From the NCBI GenBank assembly GCA_035063885.1, contig JAPSFM010000023.1:1-58625 (forward strand): 58,625 nucleotides of DNA. Reading direction: 5' to 3'. Shown here one piece after another: positions 9,721-18,960 of this stretch. Below the pieces are notes generated by a model. That model worked only from the letters and a program-made list of their open reading frames with translations, did no database searches and had not been told where the DNA came from. This stretch comes from CAADGY01 sp900696665 (GTDB taxonomy: Bacteria; Acidobacteriota; Terriglobia; Bryobacterales; Bryobacteraceae). Each line of letters opens with the position of its first letter. The first letter of the stretch is position 1. The translations under genes and the position numbers were made by a program.

Positions 9721-10730
9721 AGGAGGACGAGTTCGATATCACACTCTCGGCGTGCAGGCATCTTTTTCCTTGTGCTGCTGATGTTGTTTGATACGGCGCT
9801 GTGCGTTTCGGCGTTGGCCGAGGACGGTACGGCTGTCAAAGTTCTACAGCCGCTTGGCGCCTTTGCCATTCCAACTTCCAGTGCCTTCACATCGATAACT
9901 ATGTAGTTGAAGAGGGGAGTATCTCCTATTTGGAGAAACTGCCATCCTTTAACGCATTGGTGAAAGTGAGCCACACGGGAACCACTCTGCTGACGACTGT
10001 TCTTCCGACGGATGGCGGGCATATCTCGACTCGCGTCTGTCTTGGCACCGGTCAACTGCCGGTTGTTCTGCAGCGTTCTCGCGAGCGTTGCCGTCTGGTT
10101 TTCATTAATGAGTCTGGAAGGATTTCCAATGTTGTGAGTTTGAATCACACGGTCAGCGGTTTGACATACTCCGCTCGATTGATAGGGCTCGACGTGAACA
10201 ACTCCGTATTGCGCTCCGAGCCTGACGACCAACCGGTCATTCGACTTCGGCCGGCCGCCTCTTACCAGTGTGAGTTAGTCGGTTTGTCCGGCGGCCGGGT
10301 TGCCGTTGTAGAGACAGGGGAGACTCCTCGAATGCAACTGTTTGGCCTAAGCGGCAGCATTTACACGGACAGGCAACTCGTTGCGCCAGAACTTCCGTGG
10401 CGCCCGGCACCTAAACTGCCACCAAACGTTTTCGAGAACCGCATATTCAGTACCGTGTCCGACGACCGGGGCGGCCTGGTCGCGGTGGCGTCTGGGTACA
10501 CTCCAGGTTCCGGCCCGATGATTCTCCGTTTCGACGGAGAGGGGAGGCTTAGCGATAGGTACCGCTGCGAGTTTCCGCCTCAGTCACACGGCGAAGCGTT
10601 TACTGTTGTGTCGGCGATCGGAGTGACTGGAGATCGGCTTTTCCTGTTCTCCAGCCGGAGCGGCGAGCGGCGTTATATCGGACAGATCGATGAGTCAGTC
10701 GATTCCCGAGGTGTCAGCCCAGCCGGATGA
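9721..10730 (+). pseudogene. Frameshifted exported protein, possibly beta-propeller-like
   Basis: A signal-peptide-like stretch (GIFFLVLLMLFDTALCVSAL) is encoded at about 9757-9816 in one frame, which stops at a TAG near 9906. The continuing protein (DNYVVEEGSISYLEKL and about 275 further residues to 10730) lies in the adjacent frame, so a one-base indel near 9890-9900 is likely. The body is rich in beta-strand-like segments with repeated GG and RFDGEGRL-type turns, which would fit a propeller of the 6-bladed type, but no diagnostic motif was found. The purine-rich AGGAGG at 9721-9726 is the probable ribosome-binding site; no standard start codon follows it in the correct frame. Confidence 0.5.
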
Positions 10731-11010
10731 CTGCAACGGCATGTTCATCCTCGTGAATTGCGGTAGTTGTTGGGGATGTGAAGGGTATGCGGTCGCCGAT
10801 TGTCCGGCGAGTCTTGAGAGAGGAATTCCCGGCGACCGGATCGTGCAATGTGTAGAGTGTACGCAAGACACCCAACACGACTGCAGTACATCGCCGGAGG
10901 GTTGCCGGAACAATCCTACAAAAAAGGGGGTGTTTCAGACGCGTTGCGACAGCACAGGCGTAACACGGAACTATACGGTCTTGTTGTGTTGCATGGACCA
11001 TTCTCGTTGA
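10690..11010 (+). CDS. Small cysteine-rich protein of unknown function
   Basis: The frame encodes 106 residues with 12 cysteines, beginning at an ATG that lies inside the last 41 nt of the preceding gene. The Cys residues include pairs of the types CxxC (NCGSC, QCVEC), a WGC and a terminal CC. Arrangement and size resemble a disulfide-rich or metal-binding mini-protein, but no export signal is visible at this start. It could instead be the C-terminal part of the upstream propeller-like gene, displaced by a frameshift, because the junction lies in a stretch with several indels. I do not recognise the family. Confidence 0.4.
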   Translation: MSQSIPEVSAQPDDCNGMFILVNCGSCWGCEGYAVADCPASLERGIPGDRIVQCVECTQDTQHDCSTSPEGCRNNPTKKGVFQTRCDSTGVTRNYTVLLCCMDHSR

Positions 11011-11250
11011 CTCTCCGGCGGCATACGGTTGTCTCAGGAAGCACTGCGCGGATACCGCTAAGAGCTGACGCTGTTGAACGGTTCACCGGCTCGAGTCGTC
11101 ACACAAGTGGACATTCGGTTCACTTTGCAGTAGGGTGCGTACGCACTTTCGACTTCGGATTGTTCCTCTCCGGCTCCGGGCCGAGCATCTCGCGGTACGA
11201 CGTGGGCACATCATTGGTGGGACCGTCGCCATACGGCATAATGCGAAACA
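11011..11250. other. Non-coding interval, possible gene remnants
   Basis: No convincing gene was found on either strand. Short protein-like snatches in shifting frames suggest debris, but they are too short to assign. The truncated minus-strand DUF4832-like fragment ends at the right border of this interval. Confidence 0.4.
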
Positions 11251-11545
11251 TCAAAGCTTGCCCGCGCGAAGCCGCAGGTTCAATACATCCTCGATGGTGT
11301 CCCAGCGGTACTCACCGCGTACCGGCTCGAAGAAGTTCCAGTACACGCGCAGGTAATCCATCGAGGTCTGGGGATGGTTCCTGTTCTCCGGATTCAGAGG
11401 TCCGCCGTTTGCACGGTGGAAAGTCATGAACCCCATCCCAGGGATTAACCAGCACACCGTCAATCTCCCTCGGGCGAACGGTGATGAGTTGCTGGGAGAA
11501 CAACACACTCTCACACAGAAGCAGAAAGATCAGAAACAGACACAC
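11251..11545 (-). pseudogene. 5' fragment of a DUF4832-like glycoside-hydrolase-type gene
   Basis: On the minus strand a signal-peptide-like start (RVCLFLIFLLLCESVLFSQ) is followed by ITVRPREIDGVLVNP. After a one-base shift near 11437-11442 it continues as GMGFMTFHRANGG and MDYLRVYWNFFEPVRGEYRW, ending at a stop at 11251-11253. The series VNPGMGFMTF ... YLRVYW..EP..G.YRW matches, from memory, the N-terminus of DUF4832-type TIM-barrel proteins of several hundred residues, so most of the protein is missing. It lies immediately downstream of the MFS gene on the same strand, suggesting a former transporter-hydrolase operon. Confidence 0.55.
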
Positions 11546-11571
11546 ACGCCAATTCCGGGCGGCAATGCCTC

Positions 11572-12933
11572 TCAGTCCGGGAGCGCTTTCCCCTTGGTCT
11601 CCGGCGCAAACGGAAGCACTGCCAGGCCGATCAGAAACACAAGACACATCGTTACGCCGGCGTATCGCATCGGCTCCGCTTCTCCAGCGTAAACCCGGCT
11701 GGTAAGCAACCCCAGGGCAACGGGGCCGATGGCCGCAACAAACCGGCCGACGTTATAGCAGAAGGAGGTTCCAGTGCTGCGCAAGCGGGTCGGGAACAAC
11801 TCCGGAAGATAAATCGCGTAACCGCCGAAGAGGGCCAGTTGAGCAAAGCCCATCATCGGAACCATCCAGAAGATTTCCGAGAAGTCGTCCAGGTACCAAA
11901 AGGTTGCCGCTGTTGCGCACATCGCCGCAAGAAAAGAAATCGCAAATGCTGTGCGCCTTCCTGTGTAATAAGTCAATCGGGTGAAAGCGTAGATCCCAAA
12001 AAAGGCGCCCGCATTCTGCAACAGCGACGTCATGCCCGTCCAGAAGGTCTTTTTGCCGGCGATCATTTGTTCTGGAAGACCCTGCGCGCGGAAATACTTG
12101 TCCAGAACAGAGCTCAGCAGGTCGAAGCTGAAAAACCCGATGCCCCACAACCCCACCACACCGGAAAAGGCAAGTAACATTCCGACGATCGTGTTGCGGC
12201 GCCACCGCGGGTCGCTGAACAGATCCGGGATGGAACCGAGATGCTTGCGATCCCTTGCCGCTTTCTGCCATTGCTCCGGCTCGTGAAGCTTTCTGAATAC
12301 GAAAATCGCCAGGAATGCGGGAAGGGCGCCGGCGATGAACATCCAGCGCCAGGCGCTTCCGATCATGCCGATTTGCTGCAAGTGTCCGAGCGAAATACCC
12401 AGAAGAGCGGCCATCATGTTGCCGATAGCGGATAGCGCCTGCAGCCATCCGAGCGCGAACGGCCGCGCCCTGTCAGGCATTGTTTCCGCTACCAGCGCGA
12501 CACCGACTGAAAACTGACCGCCGACACCCAGTCCGGTCAGCAGCCGGTAAAACGAAAAATCCCAGACATTATGGGCGAAGGCGCTCAGGCCGGTGAAGAG
12601 CGAATAACATAGGATTGTCAAAATCATCGTCTTCACCCGGCCGAGACGATCGCCGAGGACGCCAAAGATAATTCCGCCCGTAGCCCATCCGATCATGAAA
12701 ATCATGGTGGAATAGCCGGCGAATTCGGCAACCTGCCCGGCCATGGCCGGATCGTCCGGCCGCGCACCCAATAATTCGAGAATGGCGGGACGGCGGGCAA
12801 GATTGAACAGTTGCTGGTCCATTGTGTCGAACATCCACCCCAGAGTGGCGACGATCAAAACGAACCAGTGATAACGATTGAGCTCCTTGTACCACGGGAG
12901 TCCAGCAGCAGCATCCGTGTTGTTCACTATCAT
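11572..12933 (-). CDS. MFS transporter, metabolite:proton symporter type
   Basis: The 453-residue protein has about 12 hydrophobic helices. The first starts after the soluble N-terminus (WFVLIVATLGWMFDTMDQQL). The cytoplasmic loop 2-3 signature GDRLGRVKTM and the segment RLLTGLGVGGQFSVGVALVAE place it with the sialate/aromatic-acid-type MFS symporters. The Asp in the first helix (FDTMD) is typical of proton-coupled members. The substrate cannot be told; the adjacent fragment of a glycoside-hydrolase-type gene hints at sugars or sugar acids. The start is ATG at 12933, divergent from zwf. Confidence 0.85.
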   Translation of the reverse strand: MIVNNTDAAAGLPWYKELNRYHWFVLIVATLGWMFDTMDQQLFNLARRPAILELLGARPDDPAMAGQVAEFAGYSTMIFMIGWATGGIIFGVLGDRLGRVKTMILTILCYSLFTGLSAFAHNVWDFSFYRLLTGLGVGGQFSVGVALVAETMPDRARPFALGWLQALSAIGNMMAALLGISLGHLQQIGMIGSAWRWMFIAGALPAFLAIFVFRKLHEPEQWQKAARDRKHLGSIPDLFSDPRWRRNTIVGMLLAFSGVVGLWGIGFFSFDLLSSVLDKYFRAQGLPEQMIAGKKTFWTGMTSLLQNAGAFFGIYAFTRLTYYTGRRTAFAISFLAAMCATAATFWYLDDFSEIFWMVPMMGFAQLALFGGYAIYLPELFPTRLRSTGTSFCYNVGRFVAAIGPVALGLLTSRVYAGEAEPMRYAGVTMCLVFLIGLAVLPFAPETKGKALPD

Positions 12934-13062
12934 ATAGTCGCTTCAAAACCCGGACTGACGCAATTTTGCCGGGATTCGGATAGCCCGGGGGTGCCCGTTC
13001 GGTACACAATGAAACTGAACCGGTGTTTCGCCCGGAACATTGAAAAAGGGGAATCGGGACGA

Positions 13063-14616
13063 ATGACAACACCTCACGAAATTGGTTTAGCACAGACACC
13101 GGGGCTGGAAACGGGTCCCGGAAAACTGGCAGATCCGTGCATCATGGTGGTCTTTGGTGCGACGGGAGACTTGACCAGGCGCAAGCTGATTCCGGCGCTA
13201 TACCACCTCGAAAAGGAGAATCTGCTTCCGGAAAATTTCGCATTCGTGGGCGTTGCCATTGACCAGTTGAGCCGCGATGAATTCCGGAATCGGATCAGTG
13301 ACTGCCTGAACTCTCCCGATGAAGGCGAAGCAAGCGAGGTCGTTGACGAGCAGTCTCTGTCATCTCTGATCGATCGCACAGAATACATAGTGGGCGACTT
13401 TGGCGATCCCGGGACGTACCAGGCGTTGAAGGGACGCCTGTCTGACCTGGACGCGCAGTTTGGCACCGCCGGCAATCGCCTCTTCTATTTCGCGGTTGCG
13501 CCCGGGTTCTTCAGCGTAGTAGCGAAGCAGTTGGGCGCGGCGGGGCTGCTGACCGAAGAGAACGGCTGGCGCCGGGTCGTGGTGGAAAAGCCGTTCGGTC
13601 ACGACTACGATTCATCGCAGGCGCTGAATAAAGACCTGCTGAGCGTACTCCAGGAACACCAGATTTATCGCATCGATCATTATCTGGGGAAAGAGACAGT
13701 TCAAAACCTGATGGTGTTCCGGTTCGCCAATGGTATCTTCGAGCCGATCTGGAACCGGCGCTACGTCGATCATGTGCAGATCACCGTAGCCGAGAGTGTC
13801 GGAGTCGAACAGCGGGGCTCTTACTATGAATCAGCCGGCGCGCTCCGGGATATGGTGCCAAGCCACATCTTCCAGCTCATCGCATTCACTGCTATGGAAC
13901 CGCCGGTCTCCTTTGATGCGGATGCGGTGCGTAACGAGCAGATTAAAATCATGAACGCCATTGCGCCAATGACGCCGGAGGAAGTCCTGCAAAGAACCGT
14001 CCGGGGGCAGTATGGGGCTGGAATGGATGGAGACAACCGCCTGCCTGCCTATCGCTCCGAACCGCATGTAGCAGGCGATTCCCGCACGGAGACTTTCGTC
14101 GCCATCAAGTTCTATATCGACAACTGGCGCTGGGCCGACATTCCCTTTTACGTACGCACGGGAAAGCGCCTCCCCAGGCGTGTTACCGAAATTCGAATTC
14201 AGTTCAAGAGAGCGCCGTTCGTTCTCTTCCGCCAGACTCCAGTCGATACACTGCAACCGAATCAACTCGTGATACGGGTACAGCCAGATGAAGGAATTTC
14301 GCTGAGCTTCGGAGCGAAGATTCCAGGCGCTACCGTGCGGCTCGGCACGGTGAACATGGATTTCCGCTATAAGGATTACTTCGGCGTAAAACCGAGCACA
14401 GGGTATGAACGGCTGCTGCACGATTGCATGAGCGGAGATGCTACGCTGTTCCGGCGCTCCGATGCACTGGACGCCGCCTGGTCGGCCGTAATGCCCATCC
14501 TGGATGTGTGGGCCGCCCTGCCGCCGCGCTCGTTTCCCAATTATGCCGCAGGCACTTGGGGGCCAAAAGAAGCGGACGAGTTGATGAGCCGCGACGGCCG
14601 CCACTGGCTGGTGTGA
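13063..14616 (+). CDS. zwf: Glucose-6-phosphate 1-dehydrogenase
   Basis: The 517-residue cytoplasmic enzyme oxidises glucose 6-phosphate to 6-phosphogluconolactone, the entry step of the oxidative pentose phosphate pathway. The dinucleotide-binding motif GATGDLTRRK is at 32-41, EKPFGHD at 175-181 and the active-site signature RIDHYLGKE at 203-211, where the His is the catalytic base. ATG at 13063 follows AAAAAGGGGA and gives a normal family length; a longer start at 13009 is possible. It is transcribed divergently from the MFS gene. No 6-phosphogluconate dehydrogenase or opcA is nearby, so it appears monocistronic and converges on the histidine kinase gene with a 7-nt gap. Confidence 0.95.
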   Translation: MTTPHEIGLAQTPGLETGPGKLADPCIMVVFGATGDLTRRKLIPALYHLEKENLLPENFAFVGVAIDQLSRDEFRNRISDCLNSPDEGEASEVVDEQSLSSLIDRTEYIVGDFGDPGTYQALKGRLSDLDAQFGTAGNRLFYFAVAPGFFSVVAKQLGAAGLLTEENGWRRVVVEKPFGHDYDSSQALNKDLLSVLQEHQIYRIDHYLGKETVQNLMVFRFANGIFEPIWNRRYVDHVQITVAESVGVEQRGSYYESAGALRDMVPSHIFQLIAFTAMEPPVSFDADAVRNEQIKIMNAIAPMTPEEVLQRTVRGQYGAGMDGDNRLPAYRSEPHVAGDSRTETFVAIKFYIDNWRWADIPFYVRTGKRLPRRVTEIRIQFKRAPFVLFRQTPVDTLQPNQLVIRVQPDEGISLSFGAKIPGATVRLGTVNMDFRYKDYFGVKPSTGYERLLHDCMSGDATLFRRSDALDAAWSAVMPILDVWAALPPRSFPNYAAGTWGPKEADELMSRDGRHWLV

Positions 14617-14623
14617 TTCGCCG

Positions 14624-16051
14624 TCACTCGCTCGAAAAGGTAGAAAGTCGTGAAACCGGAGTGGCGCCTTGCGACTGCAGGGTCACACGAACTTCGGTGC
14701 CCGTGGGAGCCGCGCTGACCAACTCGATGTCGCCTCCGTGTTCGCGAATGATCTGGCGGCAACTGAAAAGGCTCCAGTAGCCGGCGGTCACGCGCCCTTG
14801 CGAAACATGAAAAGCTGCCGGATCAAACAACGACGCAAGCTGTTCGGCGGGGATTCCGCGACCGTTATCGCAAATTCGGATCTCAATTTGCCCACCACTC
14901 TCGCGCGTCGCAATACGGATTTCGCCTCCGTCCGGAAGAGCATCGATAGCGTTGGTCACGAGGTTGGAGAAAACGGCGCTTAGCTGCTGCGGCCGGCAAA
15001 TGACGCGGGGAAGCGGATTCAGTGCGGTAACTACAGCGATGTTTTCCGGAAGATTCACCGACACCAGCGTGGCGACGTCAGCAAGCAGTTCGTTTACGTC
15101 GCCGGACTGTATTTCCGCGCGGTCGAGATTGGTGAACCGCTGCATCCGGCCAACGATGCGGCGCAAACGTTCCACCGATGCGCGGCCCGATTCGGCGGCA
15201 TCGCCGGATATGGCAAGAAGCCGGTCCCGTGCGCCCGATGTGGCAAAAGTCATTTTCCTGGTTACCTGCGCCAGCGTGTCCACCGCGCTTGCGAGTACAC
15301 CGATGGGTGAATTGAGTTCATGACTAAGAGCGGCGGCCAGGCGTCCCATGGTGGCGGCACTTTCCGAGATGAGCAACTTGCCTTCGGTCTCGCGGAGCTG
15401 CTCGGACGTGCGAAGCGCCTGCTGGTGGGCCAGATACCCCGAATACCGTTGCCCGTATACCGAGGCGGTCAGCGCAGTGCAAAGCATGGTCACCAGTAAG
15501 GTGAAGAGGTGCTCGAACGGGCGGTAGCCAAGCCCCGGGGATTCAAACCGGTTTCCGGTCAGTGACGATACCAGGTAAAGCGTGTCTATGCTCAGACCAA
15601 GCGCCAGCATGTGAACCGGCCGGAATGGCACAGCCGCGGCGGCGCCGAACTTCACCAGAATGAGATAACCGAGCAGGTGATGTTCAAGCCACTCCACACG
15701 CACCGGAACCACGGAGACGGACCACACCATAATGACCATGCTGAGCCATATGGAAGCCCCCGTCACGAAACGCGGATGCGCGCGTCCTGCCGGTGTCCAT
15801 CTCGCGGCTATGGTGGCGGCGCCAAGGAGAGTAAACAAAAGATTCGGCAGCGCTCCCGTTATGCCGGTAATCGGTACAGGCACTACGGACAATCCGGCCA
15901 TCAGCATCAACAACGGCACCACAATCTCCAGCCACCCCACCACACGAAGGCTCAACAGGCTGCCGCGTTGCACATCGAGGAGAAACCTGGGATCTTGTTC
16001 CGCACTCGACGCCAGTAGCCATGTTTTGAGATTGCAAAGCCTCTGCCGCAT
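14624..16051 (-). CDS. Membrane sensor histidine kinase
   Basis: The 475-residue protein has about six hydrophobic segments between residues 40 and 200. A coiled linker follows, then a HisKA dimerisation domain with the H-box LSHELNSPIG (H244 is the phosphoacceptor) and a HATPase domain (NLVTNAIDAL N-box, CDNGRGIP G1-box near 390). The multi-helix sensor module lacks a large periplasmic loop, as in intramembrane-sensing kinases. The start is the ATG at 16051; an adjacent TTG one codon earlier is also possible. No response regulator gene is adjacent, so it is an orphan kinase, or its partner is elsewhere. Confidence 0.88.
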   Translation of the reverse strand: MRQRLCNLKTWLLASSAEQDPRFLLDVQRGSLLSLRVVGWLEIVVPLLMLMAGLSVVPVPITGITGALPNLLFTLLGAATIAARWTPAGRAHPRFVTGASIWLSMVIMVWSVSVVPVRVEWLEHHLLGYLILVKFGAAAAVPFRPVHMLALGLSIDTLYLVSSLTGNRFESPGLGYRPFEHLFTLLVTMLCTALTASVYGQRYSGYLAHQQALRTSEQLRETEGKLLISESAATMGRLAAALSHELNSPIGVLASAVDTLAQVTRKMTFATSGARDRLLAISGDAAESGRASVERLRRIVGRMQRFTNLDRAEIQSGDVNELLADVATLVSVNLPENIAVVTALNPLPRVICRPQQLSAVFSNLVTNAIDALPDGGEIRIATRESGGQIEIRICDNGRGIPAEQLASLFDPAAFHVSQGRVTAGYWSLFSCRQIIREHGGDIELVSAAPTGTEVRVTLQSQGATPVSRLSTFSSE

Positions 16052-16162
16052 CAACCTTACGTTACTCTCAATCGGAGTCGGCTGAAAAGGCGATCAGCAA
16101 CCACCCCTATCTTGATGGACAAATAGAATATGAAGCGGTAGCCTAACGAACAGGGGGACAAA

Positions 16163-16756
16163 ATGTCAAACATACTGGAAGAAGTACTGAATGCGAACCG
16201 GAACTACGCGTCCACTTTTGGCGATAAAGCAAAACTGGCCATGCCGCCGGCACGGAAATTCGCCATTTTGACTTGCATGGACGCCCGGCTCGATCCGGCG
16301 AAGTTTGCGGGACTGGCGGAAGGTGACGCGCATGTGGTCAGAAATGCAGGCGGTAGAGCTACAGACGATGCCATCCGTTCGCTGGTGATTTCGTACAAAC
16401 TGTTGGGCACGCGCGAATGGTTTGTGATCCATCATACAAACTGCGGTATGGAGACGTTCACGAACGAGACCATCCGCGGTTTACTGGCAAATAGTCTGGA
16501 ACCCTCCAGCATCGTTTCCGGCGCATGGAAGGATACAGGGAAAGGTCCAGGTTCCCGCGCCGGTGAGTTTATCGAGTGGCTCCCTATCACCGATCAAAGC
16601 CAGAGCGTGCTGGCTGACGTGGAACGCATCAAGACCCATCCTCTGGTACCGGCGAACATCGCGGTCCATGGTTATATCTACGATGTCGCAACGGGCCGGC
16701 TCAACGAAGTGAAACAAGCCAAGCCGCTCACCTCCGGTTCGGGCAGAAGCGGCTAA
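16163..16756 (+). CDS. Beta-class carbonic anhydrase-like protein
   Basis: The 197-residue cytoplasmic protein carries the beta-carbonic anhydrase zinc site: C38 in CMDAR (with the D40/R42 dyad) and H91/C94 in HHTNCG. It is predicted to interconvert CO2 and bicarbonate. The relatively short form and the motif ILTCMDARLDP resemble the clade of Mycobacterium Rv1284. The start ATG at 16163 is preceded by CAGGGGGACAAA, a good ribosome-binding site. It stands alone, converging on the DUF1080 gene. Confidence 0.9.
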   Translation: MSNILEEVLNANRNYASTFGDKAKLAMPPARKFAILTCMDARLDPAKFAGLAEGDAHVVRNAGGRATDDAIRSLVISYKLLGTREWFVIHHTNCGMETFTNETIRGLLANSLEPSSIVSGAWKDTGKGPGSRAGEFIEWLPITDQSQSVLADVERIKTHPLVPANIAVHGYIYDVATGRLNEVKQAKPLTSGSGRSG

Positions 16757-16794
16757 GATCCGCTGTCGTGCGGGAGGGCGCCGCCGCTATAGAA

Positions 16795-17577
16795 TCACGG
16801 TGTCAGTTCCATCAGTTCGACTTTGCGGAACTCAATGGGGTGGCTCTCAGACTGCAGCGAGATGTATCCCTCCCGCAGAATCTCACCGTCTTTCTTCACT
16901 GCCGGATCGTAGTTCGTTACACTGCCGCCGCCGATCTGCGGTTTCTCGTATTCAAGTACGGTAACGCCGTCGATGATGTGCCGGACTACCTTCCCATCAT
17001 GCACTTCCACCTCCACCCGCACCCATTGATCGCCATGATAGGTCTTTGAGGTGGAGTTGATGCAATGCTGTGTCACCAGTTTTCCGTTCATCACTACGTT
17101 CGTTCCGGGCGTACACAGATTCGCGGTGGAGCGCTCGCCGGAACCGCGCCCGCCGAGCAACTGCACTTCAATCGAGATCGGAAAATCCTGGTCTTTTTTC
17201 ATTGTTTCAGGCGGCTGGCAGTGGATCATGATGCCGCTATTGCGAAACGCCCAGGACGGGCCACCGGCCACTTGTTCGCCCACGAAACGGTACTCGACGG
17301 CGATTCGATAGTTTGAAAATTTCCGGTGGTAGAAGAGATGGCCGAACCGGTTGTGGAAGGCGTCGTACTTGTCGTAGGCGACTTTCAGCACCCCATTCTC
17401 TACGCGGAAGGTATTGCCGAAATTATCGCCGGGCTCATAACCGGTGATCTTGGCAATCCAGCCATCGAGGTTGCGGCCATTGAACAACTGAATCCATTTG
17501 CCGGCGTTCGCGGCTTGCTGTGCGCCAGCGGGCACCGCACCGAGGGTGAGTGCCAACAGGCAGGTGAGTCGGTACAT
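16795..17577 (-). CDS. Exported DUF1080 protein (3-keto-disaccharide hydrolase-like)
   Basis: The 260-residue product has a signal peptide (MYRLTCLLALTLGAVPAGAQ) and one DUF1080 concanavalin-like domain, with the family landmarks WIQLFNGRNLDGW near 28-40, FRNSGIMIHC and WVRVEVEVHDGKVVRHIIDG. Some members of the family cleave 3-keto-glycosides after C3 oxidation of the sugar. The ATG at 17577 is chosen because the signal peptide begins there; the frame continues upstream without protein-like sequence. It diverges from a Tat-exported Gfo/Idh/MocA oxidoreductase 82 nt away, which fits an oxidise-then-hydrolyse pathway. Confidence 0.85.
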   Translation of the reverse strand: MYRLTCLLALTLGAVPAGAQQAANAGKWIQLFNGRNLDGWIAKITGYEPGDNFGNTFRVENGVLKVAYDKYDAFHNRFGHLFYHRKFSNYRIAVEYRFVGEQVAGGPSWAFRNSGIMIHCQPPETMKKDQDFPISIEVQLLGGRGSGERSTANLCTPGTNVVMNGKLVTQHCINSTSKTYHGDQWVRVEVEVHDGKVVRHIIDGVTVLEYEKPQIGGGSVTNYDPAVKKDGEILREGYISLQSESHPIEFRKVELMELTP

Positions 17578-17659
17578 GCTGATCCTCAAACAGTAGTAGA
17601 GCACAACCACGCAACCGGAAACGTTCAGGCATAGAATGGGACTTTCGAGGAGGATGCTT

Positions 17660-18943
17660 GTGTCTGGTTTTTCCCGCCGCTCGTTCGTTAACTCTTCCAT
17701 CGCCTCGGTCTTTGCCGCCAGGGCCGCTAAAGCCGCACCTAGCGACCGCATCCGTGTCGGGCTGATCGGTTGCGGCGGCATATCGGGAGGCGACACCAAT
17801 GCATTTCTCGCACACTCGGAGACCGAGATCGCGGTGATTTGCGACGTGGACGACGCGCGTATCGCCGCCACGGCGGGGCGGCTCGAAAAGCTGTCGGGTA
17901 AGAGTCCCGCCGCCGTGAAGGATTTTCGCCGTGTGATCGAACGAAAAGATATCGACGTGTGCCTTATCTGTACGCCCGACCACTGGCATGCTGTGCCTAC
18001 CATTGCCGCCTTCGAGGCCGGCAAAGACGTCTACGTTGAGAAACCGCTGGCGACTACCATTGTCGAGGGCCGCGCTATGAGAGATGCCGCAGCCCGGTAC
18101 AATCGCATTGGGCAGATGGGCACCCAGTGGCGAAGCGGCGAGCATTACCGCGAAGCGGTGGAGATGGTGCAGTCCGGCAGAATCGGTAAAGTGCGCCAGG
18201 TACGCTGCACCGCCTACCTCGATTGGGTCAAGGACTGCGGCAATCCGCCGGACGGGCCGGCGCCGGCGGGCGTCGATTACAACATGTGGCTCGGACCCGC
18301 TCCGGCGCGCCCGTTCAACAAGAACCGGTTTCATTTTAATTTCCGCTGGTTTTGGGACTACGCCGGAGGACTGATGACGGATTGGGGCGTGCACCTCATC
18401 AATATCGCCCTGTGGGGTATGGGTCCCGAATGGCCGAAGAGTGTCGTTTCTTCCGGCGGCAAATATGTCCTGCGGGATAACACCGAAACCCCCGACACGC
18501 AGATCACGGTTTATGATTTCCCCTCTTACACGCTGATCTGGGAACACCAGGTGGGTTGTGGCCTGGGGCCGGACCGGCGCGAGCACGGCGTATTCTTCAC
18601 CGGGACGGATGCCACGTTGATTGTTGATTCCACCGGTTGGGAAATTATCGCCGAGCCCAAGCGCAGAACCTCGGTAGTAGAGATGAAGCGGGCCGCTTTG
18701 GTGGATGAAAAAGTTCGCGCCAATCACGCGGGCAACTTTCTCGAGTGCGTACGAACCCGCAAGTCACCCGTCGAAAATCTGGAAGTCGGCCACCACGTTT
18801 CCACCGTTGCCCATCTGGGTAACATTGCGTTGCGCTCCCGCAGCCGCATCGAATGGGACCCCAAAACGGAGACGGTGCCGGGCAACGCCGAAGCGAACGC
18901 CCTGGTTACCCGGAAGTACCGTCCGCCATGGAAGCTCGGATAA
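17660..18943 (+). CDS. Tat-exported Gfo/Idh/MocA family oxidoreductase
   Basis: The 427-residue NAD(P)-dependent oxidoreductase is predicted to act on sugars or sugar derivatives in the periplasm. The N-terminus MSGFSRRSFVNSS is a twin-arginine signal. The Rossmann motif RVGLIGCGGISGG follows near 33, and the family EKPL motif lies in DVYVEKPLATTI near 123-134. GTG at 17660 is chosen because GAGGAGG (17647-17653) sits 6 nt upstream; ATG at 17654 or 17636 would be alternatives. It is divergent from the DUF1080 gene and followed 17 nt later by an exported VOC protein. Export by Tat implies the protein folds with its nicotinamide cofactor in the cytoplasm, as in glucose-fructose oxidoreductase. 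Confidence 0.9.
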   Translation: MSGFSRRSFVNSSIASVFAARAAKAAPSDRIRVGLIGCGGISGGDTNAFLAHSETEIAVICDVDDARIAATAGRLEKLSGKSPAAVKDFRRVIERKDIDVCLICTPDHWHAVPTIAAFEAGKDVYVEKPLATTIVEGRAMRDAAARYNRIGQMGTQWRSGEHYREAVEMVQSGRIGKVRQVRCTAYLDWVKDCGNPPDGPAPAGVDYNMWLGPAPARPFNKNRFHFNFRWFWDYAGGLMTDWGVHLINIALWGMGPEWPKSVVSSGGKYVLRDNTETPDTQITVYDFPSYTLIWEHQVGCGLGPDRREHGVFFTGTDATLIVDSTGWEIIAEPKRRTSVVEMKRAALVDEKVRANHAGNFLECVRTRKSPVENLEVGHHVSTVAHLGNIALRSRSRIEWDPKTETVPGNAEANALVTRKYRPPWKLG

Positions 18944-18960
18944 TGGCATAATTTCAGGGC

